Shown here: piece after piece, positions 9,287 through 22,532 of the stretch
Numbering within the stretch: position 1 is the stretch's first letter
Layout: each line of letters starts with the position of its first letter
Source of the DNA: Solobacterium sp.
GTDB lineage: Bacteria > Bacillota_I > Bacilli_A > Erysipelotrichales > Erysipelotrichaceae
DNA length: 64,000 nucleotides
Assembly (NCBI GenBank): GCA_017432325.1
Contig: JAFRJJ010000040.1
Span: 1 to 64,000, forward strand
Reading direction: 5' to 3'
Notes under the pieces: model-generated
What the model was told of the DNA's origin: nothing
What the model saw: the letters and a program-made list of their open reading frames with translations, nothing else
The model's database searches: none
Position numbers and translations under genes: made by a program

Positions 9287-10362
9287 ATTTTCTGACTCTG
9301 GCTGTTCTGATCGCCGCAGCGTACCTGATCCAGAAGTACGTATTGATGCATGCGCTGGACGGCCTGACATATGATATGAGAAGTGAACGCCGGGCAGTCG
9401 AACCGGATGAACCCTTTCATCTTGTTTCGACGATCGAAAACAACAAACGGATGCCGGTGTTTTTTCTGCATCTCAACGAGACTGTGCCTGCCGGCATTCA
9501 GCTCGGTGAGCACGAGAAAGGCATTGATTTCCGTGTCATGAAAGCATACGGGACCGAACCGCTGGCATCGATGCAGCAGGTACTGTATCTGATGCCCCGT
9601 CAGAGGGCAGTGCGCAGGACAGAAGTGTCTATTTCCAGACGCGGCAGGTATATCCTCAGAGGCGCAACACTGACAGCAGGCGATCTGCTAGGTCTTGAAA
9701 GCAGATCATACCAGCATCCTCTGGCAAGGGAGATCGTTGTCTATCCCAGGAAAACAGATATCAGCCATGTCAGACAGGCATACGGCGGATATCTTGGCGA
9801 TATTTCCGTCAGACGATTCATCATGCCGGACCCGATCGATACGATCGGCTTCCGGGAATATACGGGCAATGAACCGCAGCGTGATATCTCATGGCGTGAA
9901 ACACTGCGCAGAGGGCGCCTGATGGTCAAACAGTACGACTATACGGCTGAGATGAGAGCTTCCCTGATCGTTGACATATCGGACGCGACAAAAGAAGAGG
10001 CAGAACGGATCTTTTCGGTGACCCGCAGTATCGCGGACAGTCTGGAGGAAAAGCACATTATGTTCAGCTTCGTGACCAATGCCTGGATCCTGTCATCGTC
10101 ATCAGTGTTCGGCTATGTTCCGGACGGGACCGGTCCGGTGCACCTGAACGCTGTTCTGGAGTGCCTGGGCAGGGCATCCTGTGAGATCACACAGGATACC
10201 GGAAAAATGCTGAGGGACACCCTCAAGGGCAGAAACGACGGCAGGTCCTATATTTATATCTCCGCCGACAGCACGAAGCGGAGGGATATCCTGAATTATT
10301 ATGAAACCGAAGCAGGACAGAAACTGTTCAGGGTAGACTGTGCGAAGGAGGCCGTCCTATGA
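9283..10362 (+). CDS. DUF58 domain-containing protein
   Basis: A 359-residue protein starting with GTG at 9283, overlapping the MoxR stop (GTGA) behind a GGAGG site. An N-terminal hydrophobic segment (LTLAVLIAAAYLIQKYVL) suggests a membrane anchor. The DUF58 core is FREYTGNEPQRDISWRETLRRG near residues 188-209, followed by a von Willebrand A-like strand with a partial metal site (VDISD). DUF58 proteins pair with MoxR ATPases throughout bacteria. The roles suggested are in envelope or complex assembly, and the exact function here is unknown. Confidence 0.88.
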   Translation: MNFLTLAVLIAAAYLIQKYVLMHALDGLTYDMRSERRAVEPDEPFHLVSTIENNKRMPVFFLHLNETVPAGIQLGEHEKGIDFRVMKAYGTEPLASMQQVLYLMPRQRAVRRTEVSISRRGRYILRGATLTAGDLLGLESRSYQHPLAREIVVYPRKTDISHVRQAYGGYLGDISVRRFIMPDPIDTIGFREYTGNEPQRDISWRETLRRGRLMVKQYDYTAEMRASLIVDISDATKEEAERIFSVTRSIADSLEEKHIMFSFVTNAWILSSSSVFGYVPDGTGPVHLNAVLECLGRASCEITQDTGKMLRDTLKGRNDGRSYIYISADSTKRRDILNYYETEAGQKLFRVDCAKEAVL

Positions 10363-11585
10363 ATGTGATGGCTGTGATCTCCGTGATCCGTGAAATGTGT
10401 CTGTACCTGGCGTCATTCGGTTATTTAACAGTGGGAATGGTCTCCCTGGAGGGAAGCCTGCTGATCCTGGGAACAGCTGTGCTCTGCTGTGTCATCTGTC
10501 AGCTGTACCATCCTGATTCCATCCTGAAGTATCTGCCGCTCATCACCTGCGGACTGATGTTCATCAGGGGAACAGCGGGCATACAGATCGCCGCAGCGGT
10601 ACCGGTCATCGGTTATCTGTTCCTGAAGATCAGGAACGGACATTGGGAAGCAGGATATCCGGCAGTGATCTCCACCTTGAAATCAGGATCGCTGGCATAC
10701 GGTATCTTTATGTTCTTCCTCTGGATCTACGCTTCCGATGTCGCAAAAGGAACAAATACCGCATCGATACCGTTCTTTGCAGTGTTCCTGATCCTGAGTG
10801 TTTTCAGCATGCGCCTGCAGAGAGACTCGGCACTCATGTCGTTCGGCACCAAATACAGGCTCCTGTCACTGGTCCCGGTCATCCTGACCGTACTGCTGGC
10901 AGTCCTGCTGAGCAGTCCTCCTGTCAGGGCTCTGTTCGTAACGCTGATGCGGCTGTTCGGGGAATATATCGTATATCCGCTGCTGGTCGTATTTGCCTAT
11001 ATCATGCTGATCATTGTCAACATCCTGAAGTATCCCGTACTGTGGCTGCTGAGAAGGGGCGGCATGCATTCAATCGATGAAAGTGAAATGGGCTTCGAAG
11101 ACCTCGGGGACATGAGCGATATTTTCGATACAGGAGAAGTGACCGGTTCACCGATCCTGGATATGATCTGGAAAGCACTGCCCGCTATCCTGCTGCTGGC
11201 ACTGGTGATCTTTATCATCAGGCGTATCTCGCGCAATACCGGGTTCAGTGCGGCATCATCCGGCAGCTACCAGAGGGAAGCCATTGCTCAGACCGGACCG
11301 AAGCGCAGGACATTGAAGGACCTGCTGCGGCCGCCCCTGACACCTGTCAGGGAAGCGTACCGCCAGTACCTGAAACTATGTGCATCCTCACAGATCCCGG
11401 CTGACGGATCGCTCGCCTCAGACGAAGTGCTGAGACTGACCTCACAGCATATCCCTGCAGAGGATGCTGAAAAACTGAGAGAGCTCTGGCTTCCGGTCAG
11501 ATATGGAAACATGGAAGACAATGATCCTGCTGCCGCAAAACAGCTGATCAGACATATCAGAAAACAATTCCGCTCGAAACAATAG
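10359..11585 (+). CDS. Polytopic membrane protein with DUF4129-like C-terminus
   Basis: A 408-residue membrane protein whose ATG overlaps the DUF58 gene (ATGA). At least eight hydrophobic segments lie between residues 10 and about 300. A cytoplasmic C-terminal domain (PVREAYRQYLKL...LASDEVLRL...ELWLPVRYG) resembles DUF4129, the tail of TgpA-type transglutaminases that normally complete MoxR-DUF58 operons. The extracytoplasmic transglutaminase domain itself is missing, so this is a reduced version. Function is unknown. Confidence 0.7.
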   Translation: MNVMAVISVIREMCLYLASFGYLTVGMVSLEGSLLILGTAVLCCVICQLYHPDSILKYLPLITCGLMFIRGTAGIQIAAAVPVIGYLFLKIRNGHWEAGYPAVISTLKSGSLAYGIFMFFLWIYASDVAKGTNTASIPFFAVFLILSVFSMRLQRDSALMSFGTKYRLLSLVPVILTVLLAVLLSSPPVRALFVTLMRLFGEYIVYPLLVVFAYIMLIIVNILKYPVLWLLRRGGMHSIDESEMGFEDLGDMSDIFDTGEVTGSPILDMIWKALPAILLLALVIFIIRRISRNTGFSAASSGSYQREAIAQTGPKRRTLKDLLRPPLTPVREAYRQYLKLCASSQIPADGSLASDEVLRLTSQHIPAEDAEKLRELWLPVRYGNMEDNDPAAAKQLIRHIRKQFRSKQ

Positions 11586-11603
11586 ACGGATCATACAGCA
11601 GAT

Positions 11604-11663
11604 ACCGTTGAAAGAACGGTTTGTACTAGGCGTTTGTTCATCTCGGTTTCATTGATGAACAAA
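11604..11663 (+). promoter_or_regulatory. Hairpin and 10-bp inverted repeat before the IIB-ROK gene
   Basis: ACCGTT (11604-11609) / AACGGT (11615-11620) with TTTGT may be a weak terminator of the MoxR operon. It is followed by a perfect inverted repeat, TTTGTTCATC (11633-11642) and GATGAACAAA (11654-11663), separated by 11 bases. This lies 30 bases before the next start codon and could be an operator or a leader hairpin. Confidence 0.6.
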
Positions 11664-11694
11664 ATCGGTTATTCTGTAATAGGGGGACCTACTT

Positions 11695-13116
11695 ATGACA
11701 GCTTATTCTCAGGAAGAATTCCGGAACTGGATCCTGGAGCAGCAAAATGATCTTTATGAGATCAAAGAAGAAGAGAACCAGATCATTCTGGACGCAGGTT
11801 ATGCGACTGCGACGGTGACCTTTCATGAGCTGAATATCGTTGAACTGATCATCCTGAACGCGGCAGACGGACTGAATCGTTTTTATCTGCATTTCCAGCT
11901 GAATGAAAAGGAACATGCGCAGTCACTGTTCCGTGAAATGCAGGATACGCTGATCGGGCTGCAGGGGCATCATACACTGAAGGTGATGCTGAGCTGTACA
12001 AGTGCCCTCACGACGTCATTCTTTGCGGAAAGCCTCCAGCAGGCAGCAGATTCAATGGGACTCGATTACAGCTTTGAGGCTGTTTCATACAGCCGTCTGT
12101 ATGAAGTCGGAAGTGAAGCGGACGTTATCCTGCTTGCGCCGCAGATCGGCTTTGAACTGGAAAAGGTAAAAGAAGCGTTCCACCACAGAGTCGTTCTCGT
12201 CATACCTGCAAAGATATTTGCCCAGTACAATGCCTATGACCTGATCACGGAGATCCGCAATCAGATCGCTGAACGTGCTGTAGAAAACAAAGAACATAAT
12301 ATCGAGATCACTGCCAATGATGCCGTGATCCTTGTTGTAGTGGTCATCAACAGACGTGATGGAAAACGCTATGGATACAGGGTATACGATCATGGTGAGA
12401 TCGTCATGGACGGTGAAGTCATCAAGCCGAATATGACGCTGCAGGATCTTGAGGATATCATCACGACATGCTATGTCCGCCACAACAATATCGATATCGT
12501 AGGACTTGCGCTTCCGGGAACAGCCGCCTATGGTGAACTGGATTATCCGGAACTCGGTTTCCACCATATCAATATCGAAGAATATTTCTCTGAACGCTTC
12601 CCGATGCGCTTCTACCTGGTCAACGATACCAACGCGGCAGTCGCAGGCTATCATATTGACCACCCGGACGATATTTCCACGGCATTCCTGTACATTCCGG
12701 ACAATATGCTGATACCGGGTGTCGGGATCATGCAGCGCAAAGAGATCATCAAGGGAAAGAACGGCTTTGCCGGAGAAGTGTCTTCCTACTTCAGGTATCT
12801 TTATCCGGATGACAGGAGACTGAACAGCCTGCCGCTGAAGACTGTCCTGACAGATACACTGATGGCGATCATCTGTACCCTTGCGCCGGACAAAGTAGTG
12901 ATCAACTGCCGCCAGTATCCGTTCGTTGATGAACTGAAAGCGGAACTTGAAAAATACATTGATCAGGCATTTATCCCTGAACTGGAGATCACATGGCATA
13001 TGAAGCATTATATGATGCCGGGTATGGTCGTACAGTGTCTGGATTACCTGAATCACGAGAAACTGAAGAGAAGACTGCGCGAAATGCATAAACCGGACAG
13101 AAAAGGAAGACGGTAA
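11695..13116 (+). CDS. PTS IIB-like / ROK-fold fusion protein (copy 1)
   Basis: A 473-residue soluble protein in three parts. Residues 1-92 are an unrecognised alpha/beta domain (QEEFRNWILEQ...). Residues about 95-190 look like a lactose/cellobiose PTS IIB domain: KVMLSCTSALTTSFFAE has the phosphocysteine position at Cys101, and ADVILLAPQIGFELEKVKE matches the second half. Residues about 205-460 have the ROK fold: GLALPGTAAYG, then LVNDTNAAVAGY with the catalytic-base Asp311, then KGKNGFAGEV. The N-terminal DxGGT phosphate loop and the Cys zinc motif of ROK kinases are absent. No helix-turn-helix is seen. A paralog with the same architecture lies at 54983-56413. A sensor or regulator of sugar/PTS state is inferred. 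Confidence 0.7.
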   Translation: MTAYSQEEFRNWILEQQNDLYEIKEEENQIILDAGYATATVTFHELNIVELIILNAADGLNRFYLHFQLNEKEHAQSLFREMQDTLIGLQGHHTLKVMLSCTSALTTSFFAESLQQAADSMGLDYSFEAVSYSRLYEVGSEADVILLAPQIGFELEKVKEAFHHRVVLVIPAKIFAQYNAYDLITEIRNQIAERAVENKEHNIEITANDAVILVVVVINRRDGKRYGYRVYDHGEIVMDGEVIKPNMTLQDLEDIITTCYVRHNNIDIVGLALPGTAAYGELDYPELGFHHINIEEYFSERFPMRFYLVNDTNAAVAGYHIDHPDDISTAFLYIPDNMLIPGVGIMQRKEIIKGKNGFAGEVSSYFRYLYPDDRRLNSLPLKTVLTDTLMAIICTLAPDKVVINCRQYPFVDELKAELEKYIDQAFIPELEITWHMKHYMMPGMVVQCLDYLNHEKLKRRLREMHKPDRKGRR

Positions 13117-13130
13117 AAGGAGAAACACAT

Positions 13131-13679
13131 ATGCCGGATTTTATTAAACCGGATCTGGACGAACTGGCGTACCGGAAGAAGCTTCTGGCAAACAAACGCA
13201 CGATGAATTTCGGTACCGGAACGGAAAATTTTGACGAGAGTGTCTGGGACAGCTGGTATGACAAATGGATCGAATGTGATCCTGCTGATCGGTATTTCAG
13301 ACTGATCTACTGCAATGGCTGCGGTTATTATGTCGGTGAGACAGGATATGAGCGGGCAGAGGATGGAAGCGCGCGCATCCATCTGCTGATCGGGGCCGAC
13401 AACAGGGAGTCCGGATACGGAAGTTCCGGACTGAAACATATTGCTTCTACAGCCCTGGAAAACGGAATGAGCACACTGAGCGTGCGCATGCATCAGAGCA
13501 GTCCTTACTTCAGGTACATGAAAAAAAGAGGATTTAAACCAGCTGCCCAGGATGGGGATACCATCCTGATGAAGGCTGACAGCCTTGAAGTATCAAATGG
13601 TAAGATCTATGAGATCGATGAGTCATACTGCAGATGTAAAAAGAAGAAAGAGAACAGCGATGCTGCAGAGAATTCCTGA
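13131..13679 (+). CDS. GNAT family N-acetyltransferase
   Basis: A 182-residue protein, 14 bases after the IIB-ROK gene with an AAGGAG site. The acetyl-CoA motif is ADNRESGYGSSGLKHIA (about residues 90-106), where R-x-x-G-x-G binds the cofactor pyrophosphate. SPYFRYMKKRGFK is motif B. The N-terminal half (SWYDKWIECDPADRYF) and a Cys-rich basic tail (YCRCKKKKE) are atypical. The acceptor is unknown. Its last 20 bases overlap the next gene. Confidence 0.75.
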   Translation: MPDFIKPDLDELAYRKKLLANKRTMNFGTGTENFDESVWDSWYDKWIECDPADRYFRLIYCNGCGYYVGETGYERAEDGSARIHLLIGADNRESGYGSSGLKHIASTALENGMSTLSVRMHQSSPYFRYMKKRGFKPAAQDGDTILMKADSLEVSNGKIYEIDESYCRCKKKKENSDAAENS

Positions 13680-14247
13680 AGAAACATCTCTGATCATAGA
13701 GCGGATCAGCCGCCTGAGAGAAGAGGGAAAACGCACGGTGATCGCGATCGACGGCAGATGCACGTCCGGGAAGACGACATATGCCGGGATCCTGGGTGAA
13801 CTGCTGGAAGTCCCGGTATTCCACATGGATGACTTCTTCCTGCAGGTCCATCAGAGAACACCTGAACGCTATGCGGAACCTGGCGGCAATGTCGACCGGG
13901 AGCGCCTGATCGAAGAAGTGCTGGAGCCTTTCCGGGACGGTTGTACCGTGATCAGCCACCGCAGATTCATCAGAGGCATCATGGCCTTAAGTGAACCGGT
14001 CAGTACAGAAGTGGGGGACTGCATCATCCTGGAAGGATCCTACAGCTGCCATCCGCTGCTGCAGAAATACAGCAATCTGAAGATCTTCATGGACATCGAT
14101 CCGGAAGAACAGCTGAAGCGCGTGCTTGCGCGTGACGGCATTTCGAAATACGACGAATTCAAAGAGAAGTGGATCCCGCTGGAAGAGAACTACTTCAACG
14201 CATACGACATCCGCAGTATCTGCGATATCGTCATTCACAATGGTTAA
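13660..14247 (+). CDS. Uridine kinase-like P-loop kinase
   Basis: A 195-residue nucleoside/small-molecule kinase. The Met at 13660 follows AAGAAAGAG within the end of the GNAT gene. The P-loop is AIDGRCTSGKTTYA (about residues 28-41). Then come FHMDDFFLQ, with the DD(F) substrate/base motif of the uridine kinase family, and an R-rich lid (LKRVLARDG). Relatives are annotated as uridine kinase or as P-loop kinase of unknown substrate. Nearby genes give no decisive clue. Confidence 0.75.
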   Translation: MLQRIPEETSLIIERISRLREEGKRTVIAIDGRCTSGKTTYAGILGELLEVPVFHMDDFFLQVHQRTPERYAEPGGNVDRERLIEEVLEPFRDGCTVISHRRFIRGIMALSEPVSTEVGDCIILEGSYSCHPLLQKYSNLKIFMDIDPEEQLKRVLARDGISKYDEFKEKWIPLEENYFNAYDIRSICDIVIHNG

Positions 14248-14292
14248 TACCTGCAAATGGGAATCAGCAGGTATATACGAAGGAGGATTTAT

Positions 14293-15426
14293 ATGGAACA
14301 GGAATTTGCAAAAAACATGCCGAAACTCGGGTTTGGTCTGATGAGACTTCCCCGCTGCAACAAGGAAACAGATGAGATCGATATTGAACAGACAAAAAAG
14401 ATGGTCGATATGTTCCTTGATGCAGGATTGAAATATTTTGATACTGCATTTGTCTACAACGGATCCGAAGCTGCCGCGAAGCTGGCTCTGGTAGACCGTT
14501 ATCCGAGAGAGTCCTACTATCTTACGTCAAAGCTGAACGCTTCTGCGCATGCATGCCACGATGAAGAATCCGCCAAACAGGAATTCTTTACCAGCCTGGA
14601 GCGCACAGGTGCCGGATATTTTGATTTCTATCTGCTGCACGCCCTCAGCAAAAACAATATCGACAAATATGAGGAATATCATATCTGGGACTTTGTCCAG
14701 GAACAGAAAGCAAAGGGACTGATCAAACATGTAGGTTTCTCCTTCCACGATACAGCAGACGTTCTGGAAAGCATCCTGCAGGCACATCCGGAAGTTGAAT
14801 TCGTCCAGCTGCAGCTGAACTACGCCGACTGGGAAAGCCCTACAGTTCAGTCCAGAAAATGCTATGAAGTATGCGAGAAATACGGCAAGCCGGTCGTTGT
14901 TATGGAACCCGTCAAGGGCGGTACGCTGGCAGATCCGCCGATGCCCGTCAAAGAGATCCTGACAAAAGCAGAACCGGATATGTCACCGGCTTCCTGGGCG
15001 ATCAGATATATCGCTTCACTGCCGAATGTCATGGTCGTACTGAGCGGTATGTCCAACATCGAGCAGATGGCCGACAATACATCCTATATGAAAGACTTCA
15101 CCGGCATGACCGAGGCAGAACAGGAAACGATCCGCAGTGCCCAGAAAGCACTCTCCGAGATCCCGCAGATCCCCTGCACCGCATGCAAGTACTGTGTAGA
15201 CGGCTGTCCGATGCAGATCCGCATCCCGGATATCTTTGCGGCAATGAACCGTGAGATGATCTTCTCACAGACAGAAGCTGCGAAACGTTCTTACGCAAAC
15301 GCGACAAAAGAGCCTCACGGCAAAGCGTCCGAGTGCATCCAGTGCGGTGCCTGCGAAGGCGCGTGCCCGCAGCATCTGCCGATCCGCGAACTGCTTGTCA
15401 AGTGCGCGGAAGCTCTGGAAAACTGA
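14293..15426 (+). CDS. Aldo/keto reductase with 4Fe-4S ferredoxin-like C-terminus
   Basis: A 377-residue oxidoreductase behind GAAGGAGG. The N-terminal TIM barrel has LGFGLMRLP, the catalytic Asp/Tyr region YFDTAFVYNG (residues about 45-54) and HVGFSFHD. The C-terminal 90 residues hold two iron-sulfur motifs, CTACKYCVDGCP and CIQCGACEGACP, typical of the ferredoxin-linked aldo/keto reductases (YeaE/predicted oxidoreductase COG1453) of anaerobes. The natural substrate is not known. It has a strong terminator. Confidence 0.92.
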   Translation: MEQEFAKNMPKLGFGLMRLPRCNKETDEIDIEQTKKMVDMFLDAGLKYFDTAFVYNGSEAAAKLALVDRYPRESYYLTSKLNASAHACHDEESAKQEFFTSLERTGAGYFDFYLLHALSKNNIDKYEEYHIWDFVQEQKAKGLIKHVGFSFHDTADVLESILQAHPEVEFVQLQLNYADWESPTVQSRKCYEVCEKYGKPVVVMEPVKGGTLADPPMPVKEILTKAEPDMSPASWAIRYIASLPNVMVVLSGMSNIEQMADNTSYMKDFTGMTEAEQETIRSAQKALSEIPQIPCTACKYCVDGCPMQIRIPDIFAAMNREMIFSQTEAAKRSYANATKEPHGKASECIQCGACEGACPQHLPIRELLVKCAEALEN

Positions 15427-15436
15427 TACAGTTCAA

Positions 15437-15471
15437 CTCCTGGGATCGTGATGATCTCAGGAGTTTTTTTT
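15437..15471 (+). terminator. Rho-independent terminator
   Basis: CTCCTG (15437-15442) with inner GATC/GATC pairs with CAGGAG (15458-15463), followed by eight Ts. Confidence 0.92.
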
Positions 15472-15586
15472 GACCCCAAAGACGCGGAACAGACATATTT
15501 TTGATCTTACAGGACCGGCAGGAAACATCAGGGATGAAACGGTTGTGTTCATATCTGATACGATCGTGCCGATTTCTTTTTTACAC

Positions 15587-18674
<3,088 letters not shown>

Positions 18675-18684
18675 TCACATGAAC

Positions 18685-18731
18685 AAAGAGCCGCGGCAGG
18701 GGAGTGATATCCCGGAGCTGCGGCTCTTTTA
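18685..18731 (+). terminator. Terminator of the GH1 pair
   Basis: AAAGAGCCGC (18685-18694) pairs with GCTGCGGCTCTTTT around 18718-18730, with an inner GGGA/TCCC stem, then a T run. Confidence 0.85.
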
Positions 18732-18741
18732 CTGTTTCATG

Positions 18742-18773
18742 AAAAAAGATCCCTGCCCGAGGCAGAGATCTTT
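18742..18773 (-). terminator. Terminator of the convergent GH1 gene
   Basis: On the minus strand, AAAGATC-CTGCC pairs with GCAG-GATCTTTTTT directly after the stop at 18782. Confidence 0.85.
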
Positions 18774-18781
18774 CAGTCTGA

Positions 18782-20281
<1,500 letters not shown>

Positions 20282-20306
20282 CTACTTTTAGTATATCGGA
20301 AGTGAC

Positions 20307-20340
20307 AAAAAAATACAGCCGTCAAAGAACGGCTGTATAA
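20307..20340 (-). terminator. Terminator of the uracil permease gene
   Basis: On the minus strand, ATACAGCCGT pairs with ACGGCTGTAT (arms 20329-20338 and 20313-20322), followed by TTTTTTT. Confidence 0.9.
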
Positions 20341-20360
20341 AAGTTTATTCTGACCTTTTC

Positions 20361-21686
20361 TTATTTCAGGTCCGGATCATTTGCCAGCAGATTGTTGACG
20401 ATGATGCCGAGGATCAGGGCACAGGCGATCGATGTGATCGTGACTTTGCCGAAGGACAGTGAGAGTCCGCCGATACCGGAGATCAGGATCGTGGAAACAA
20501 CGAACAGGTTCTTGTTCTTTTCCAGATCGACCTTCTGCAGCATCTTCAGACCGGAGACGGAAATGAATCCGTACAGAGCCATGCATACGCCGCCCATGAC
20601 GCATGCGGGGATGCTGGAGAGGAATGCGATGAACGGTGAGATGAAGGAGATCAGCAGACATTCTGCCGCAGCTGTCATGATCGTTGTAACGGATGCGTTT
20701 CTTGTGATGGCAACGCAGGCAACGGATTCACCGTATGTTGTGTTCGGGCATCCGCCGAAGAATGCGCCGACGATGGAACCGACACCGTCACCAAGCAGTG
20801 TACGGCTCAGGCCCGGATCTTCCAGAAGATCGTGTTCGATGATGGAAGAAATGTTCTTGTGGTCTGCGATATGTTCAGCGAAGACAACGAACGCGACGGG
20901 AATATACGCGACAGCGATCGTTCCGAGATATGCGCCGTCAACTTCTCCCATAGCACCGAATGCTTTGAGGAAGGTGAAGTCAGGCAGTGCGAAGAGTCCG
21001 TGGATGTTCTTCAGTGACTCGAAGTTTGTGATGATCATTGCAGTGTTGCCTGTAGACTGACCGATCAGGGTCAGGACAGCAGCAGCTACATAACCTGCCA
21101 GGATACCGATGATGAACGGGATCAGTTTGGCGTTTTTCTTGCCGTATGTGCTTGCGATCATCGTTGCAAACAGAGCGATCAGTCCGCAGAGAACTGCCCA
21201 CTGGGTAGCTTCGCCGGTAGCGCTGGATGTCTGCAGATCGCCGACTGCGTTTCCGGCAAGCGACAGACCGATAATTGCGACTGTCGGGCCGATGACGACC
21301 GGCGGCATCAGTTTGTTGACCCAGTCAACACCGACGCTCTTGATCACAAAGGACAGGACCACATATACCAGACCTGCGCAGAGCGCGCCGAAGAGCAGTC
21401 CGACATAGCCTGCCTGAGCACTGACTGCTCCGGCAAAGGCCGCATTCATTGATCCGATAAATGCAAAAGAAGAGCCCAGGAAAACAGGGCTTTTACGATT
21501 GGTAAAGAATACGTAGATGAATGTGCCCATGCCGGCACCAAAGATAGCAGCTGCTGTGCTCATTCCGTGACCGATGATCATCGGAACAGCGATCGTAGCG
21601 GCCATGATAGCCAGGACCTGCTGAAAAGCAAAAACAACAAGCTGGCTCGGTGCTGGTCTGTCATTGACGTTGTAAATGAGCTTCAT
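20361..21686 (-). CDS. NCS2 family uracil/xanthine permease (UraA-like)
   Basis: A 441-residue polytopic membrane transporter with about 12-14 hydrophobic segments. It begins MKLIYNVNDRPAPSQLVVFAFQQVLA. This matches the start of UraA/PyrP uracil permeases. The signature PPVVIGPTVAIIGLSLAG near residue 130 and the FVVFAEHIADHKNIS and GGCPNTTYGES motifs fit uracil-proton symport. It supplies pyrimidine salvage. It is monocistronic; no PyrR-type attenuator is visible in the short leader. Confidence 0.87.
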   Translation of the reverse strand: MKLIYNVNDRPAPSQLVVFAFQQVLAIMAATIAVPMIIGHGMSTAAAIFGAGMGTFIYVFFTNRKSPVFLGSSFAFIGSMNAAFAGAVSAQAGYVGLLFGALCAGLVYVVLSFVIKSVGVDWVNKLMPPVVIGPTVAIIGLSLAGNAVGDLQTSSATGEATQWAVLCGLIALFATMIASTYGKKNAKLIPFIIGILAGYVAAAVLTLIGQSTGNTAMIITNFESLKNIHGLFALPDFTFLKAFGAMGEVDGAYLGTIAVAYIPVAFVVFAEHIADHKNISSIIEHDLLEDPGLSRTLLGDGVGSIVGAFFGGCPNTTYGESVACVAITRNASVTTIMTAAAECLLISFISPFIAFLSSIPACVMGGVCMALYGFISVSGLKMLQKVDLEKNKNLFVVSTILISGIGGLSLSFGKVTITSIACALILGIIVNNLLANDPDLK

Positions 21687-21775
21687 ATAATTTTTTGCCC
21701 CCTTTTGACCGCTATCATACAGGCTTCACAACTGTATGTAAAGCAGAAATTCAACGGAAAAAGGGGAAATACGGC

Positions 21776-21818
21776 TGTAAGCGCTTTAATGGAAATGAAA
21801 ACATTTTCCTTGAATTTT
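21776..21818. promoter_or_regulatory. Putative cre-like catabolite control sites
   Basis: TGTAAGCGCTTTAA (21776-21789) differs from the CcpA cre consensus TGWAARCGYTWNCW at one position. A weaker cre-like TGAAAACATTTTCC follows about 10 bases later. They lie between the divergent uraA-like and TRIC genes and could affect either. Confidence 0.5.
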
Positions 21819-21872
21819 ACTGGAAGAAACGGCTGAATGTGGAATAATACTAGGGTAAGAAACGGGGTGGAT

Positions 21873-22532
21873 ATGGAAGAATTGCTGATCCTGCTTGAAA
21901 TGATCGGTACGGCTGCGTTTGCGGTATCGGGCGCGCTGACAGCTTTGAGGCACAAGACAGACCTCCTGGGAGTGATCATGCTCGGCATCCTCACAGCAAC
22001 AGGCGGCGGCGTCATCAGGGACCTGCTGCTCGGCAATGTCCCGCCCTCAGCCTTTACCGATTCGAAATATGTCCTGGCGGCAGCGGTCACATCCGCGATC
22101 ATTTTTATCGCTGCCAAAAACAATACGGACCATCATACGGCATTTGACTCCGGTCGGCACAGAACACAGCTGTTCATCATGGATACGATCGGGCTGGCTG
22201 TATTTACGGCGGCAGGCGTGATCATTGCCTGGGAGATGTTTCCGGAAAACGGCTACCTTTGTGTATTCTCGGGTGTCGTATCGGGTGTCGGCGGCGGACT
22301 GATCCGCGACATCGTCGTTAATGAGCTGCCGTATATTTTCTCCCGGCATATCTATGCCGTGGCATCCATGGCAGGGGGCATCACGGAGATCCTGCTGCTG
22401 GACCGCGTGTCCCAGAAAACAGCAGCCATCGCAGCTGCCGCTGTCATAATTGTGATCCGCTTCGCATCGGCAAGATATCACCTGAACCTGCCGAAGATCG
22501 AAGCGTTTGAAGAGAGGTCTGACAATGACTGA
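21873..22532 (+). CDS. Trimeric intracellular cation channel (TRIC/UPF0126) family protein
   Basis: A 219-residue membrane protein with seven hydrophobic segments. The Met at 21873 follows ACGGGGTGG. Two internal repeats each carry a glycine-rich GGGxxRD motif: TATGGGVIRDLLLG (about residues 42-55) and SGVGGGLIRDIVVNE (about 142-156). That pair is diagnostic of the TRIC family (YadS/YicG type), potassium-permeable channels with unknown physiological role in bacteria. The gene overlaps the DUF1294 gene by 8 bases. Confidence 0.88.
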   Translation: MEELLILLEMIGTAAFAVSGALTALRHKTDLLGVIMLGILTATGGGVIRDLLLGNVPPSAFTDSKYVLAAAVTSAIIFIAAKNNTDHHTAFDSGRHRTQLFIMDTIGLAVFTAAGVIIAWEMFPENGYLCVFSGVVSGVGGGLIRDIVVNELPYIFSRHIYAVASMAGGITEILLLDRVSQKTAAIAAAAVIIVIRFASARYHLNLPKIEAFEERSDND

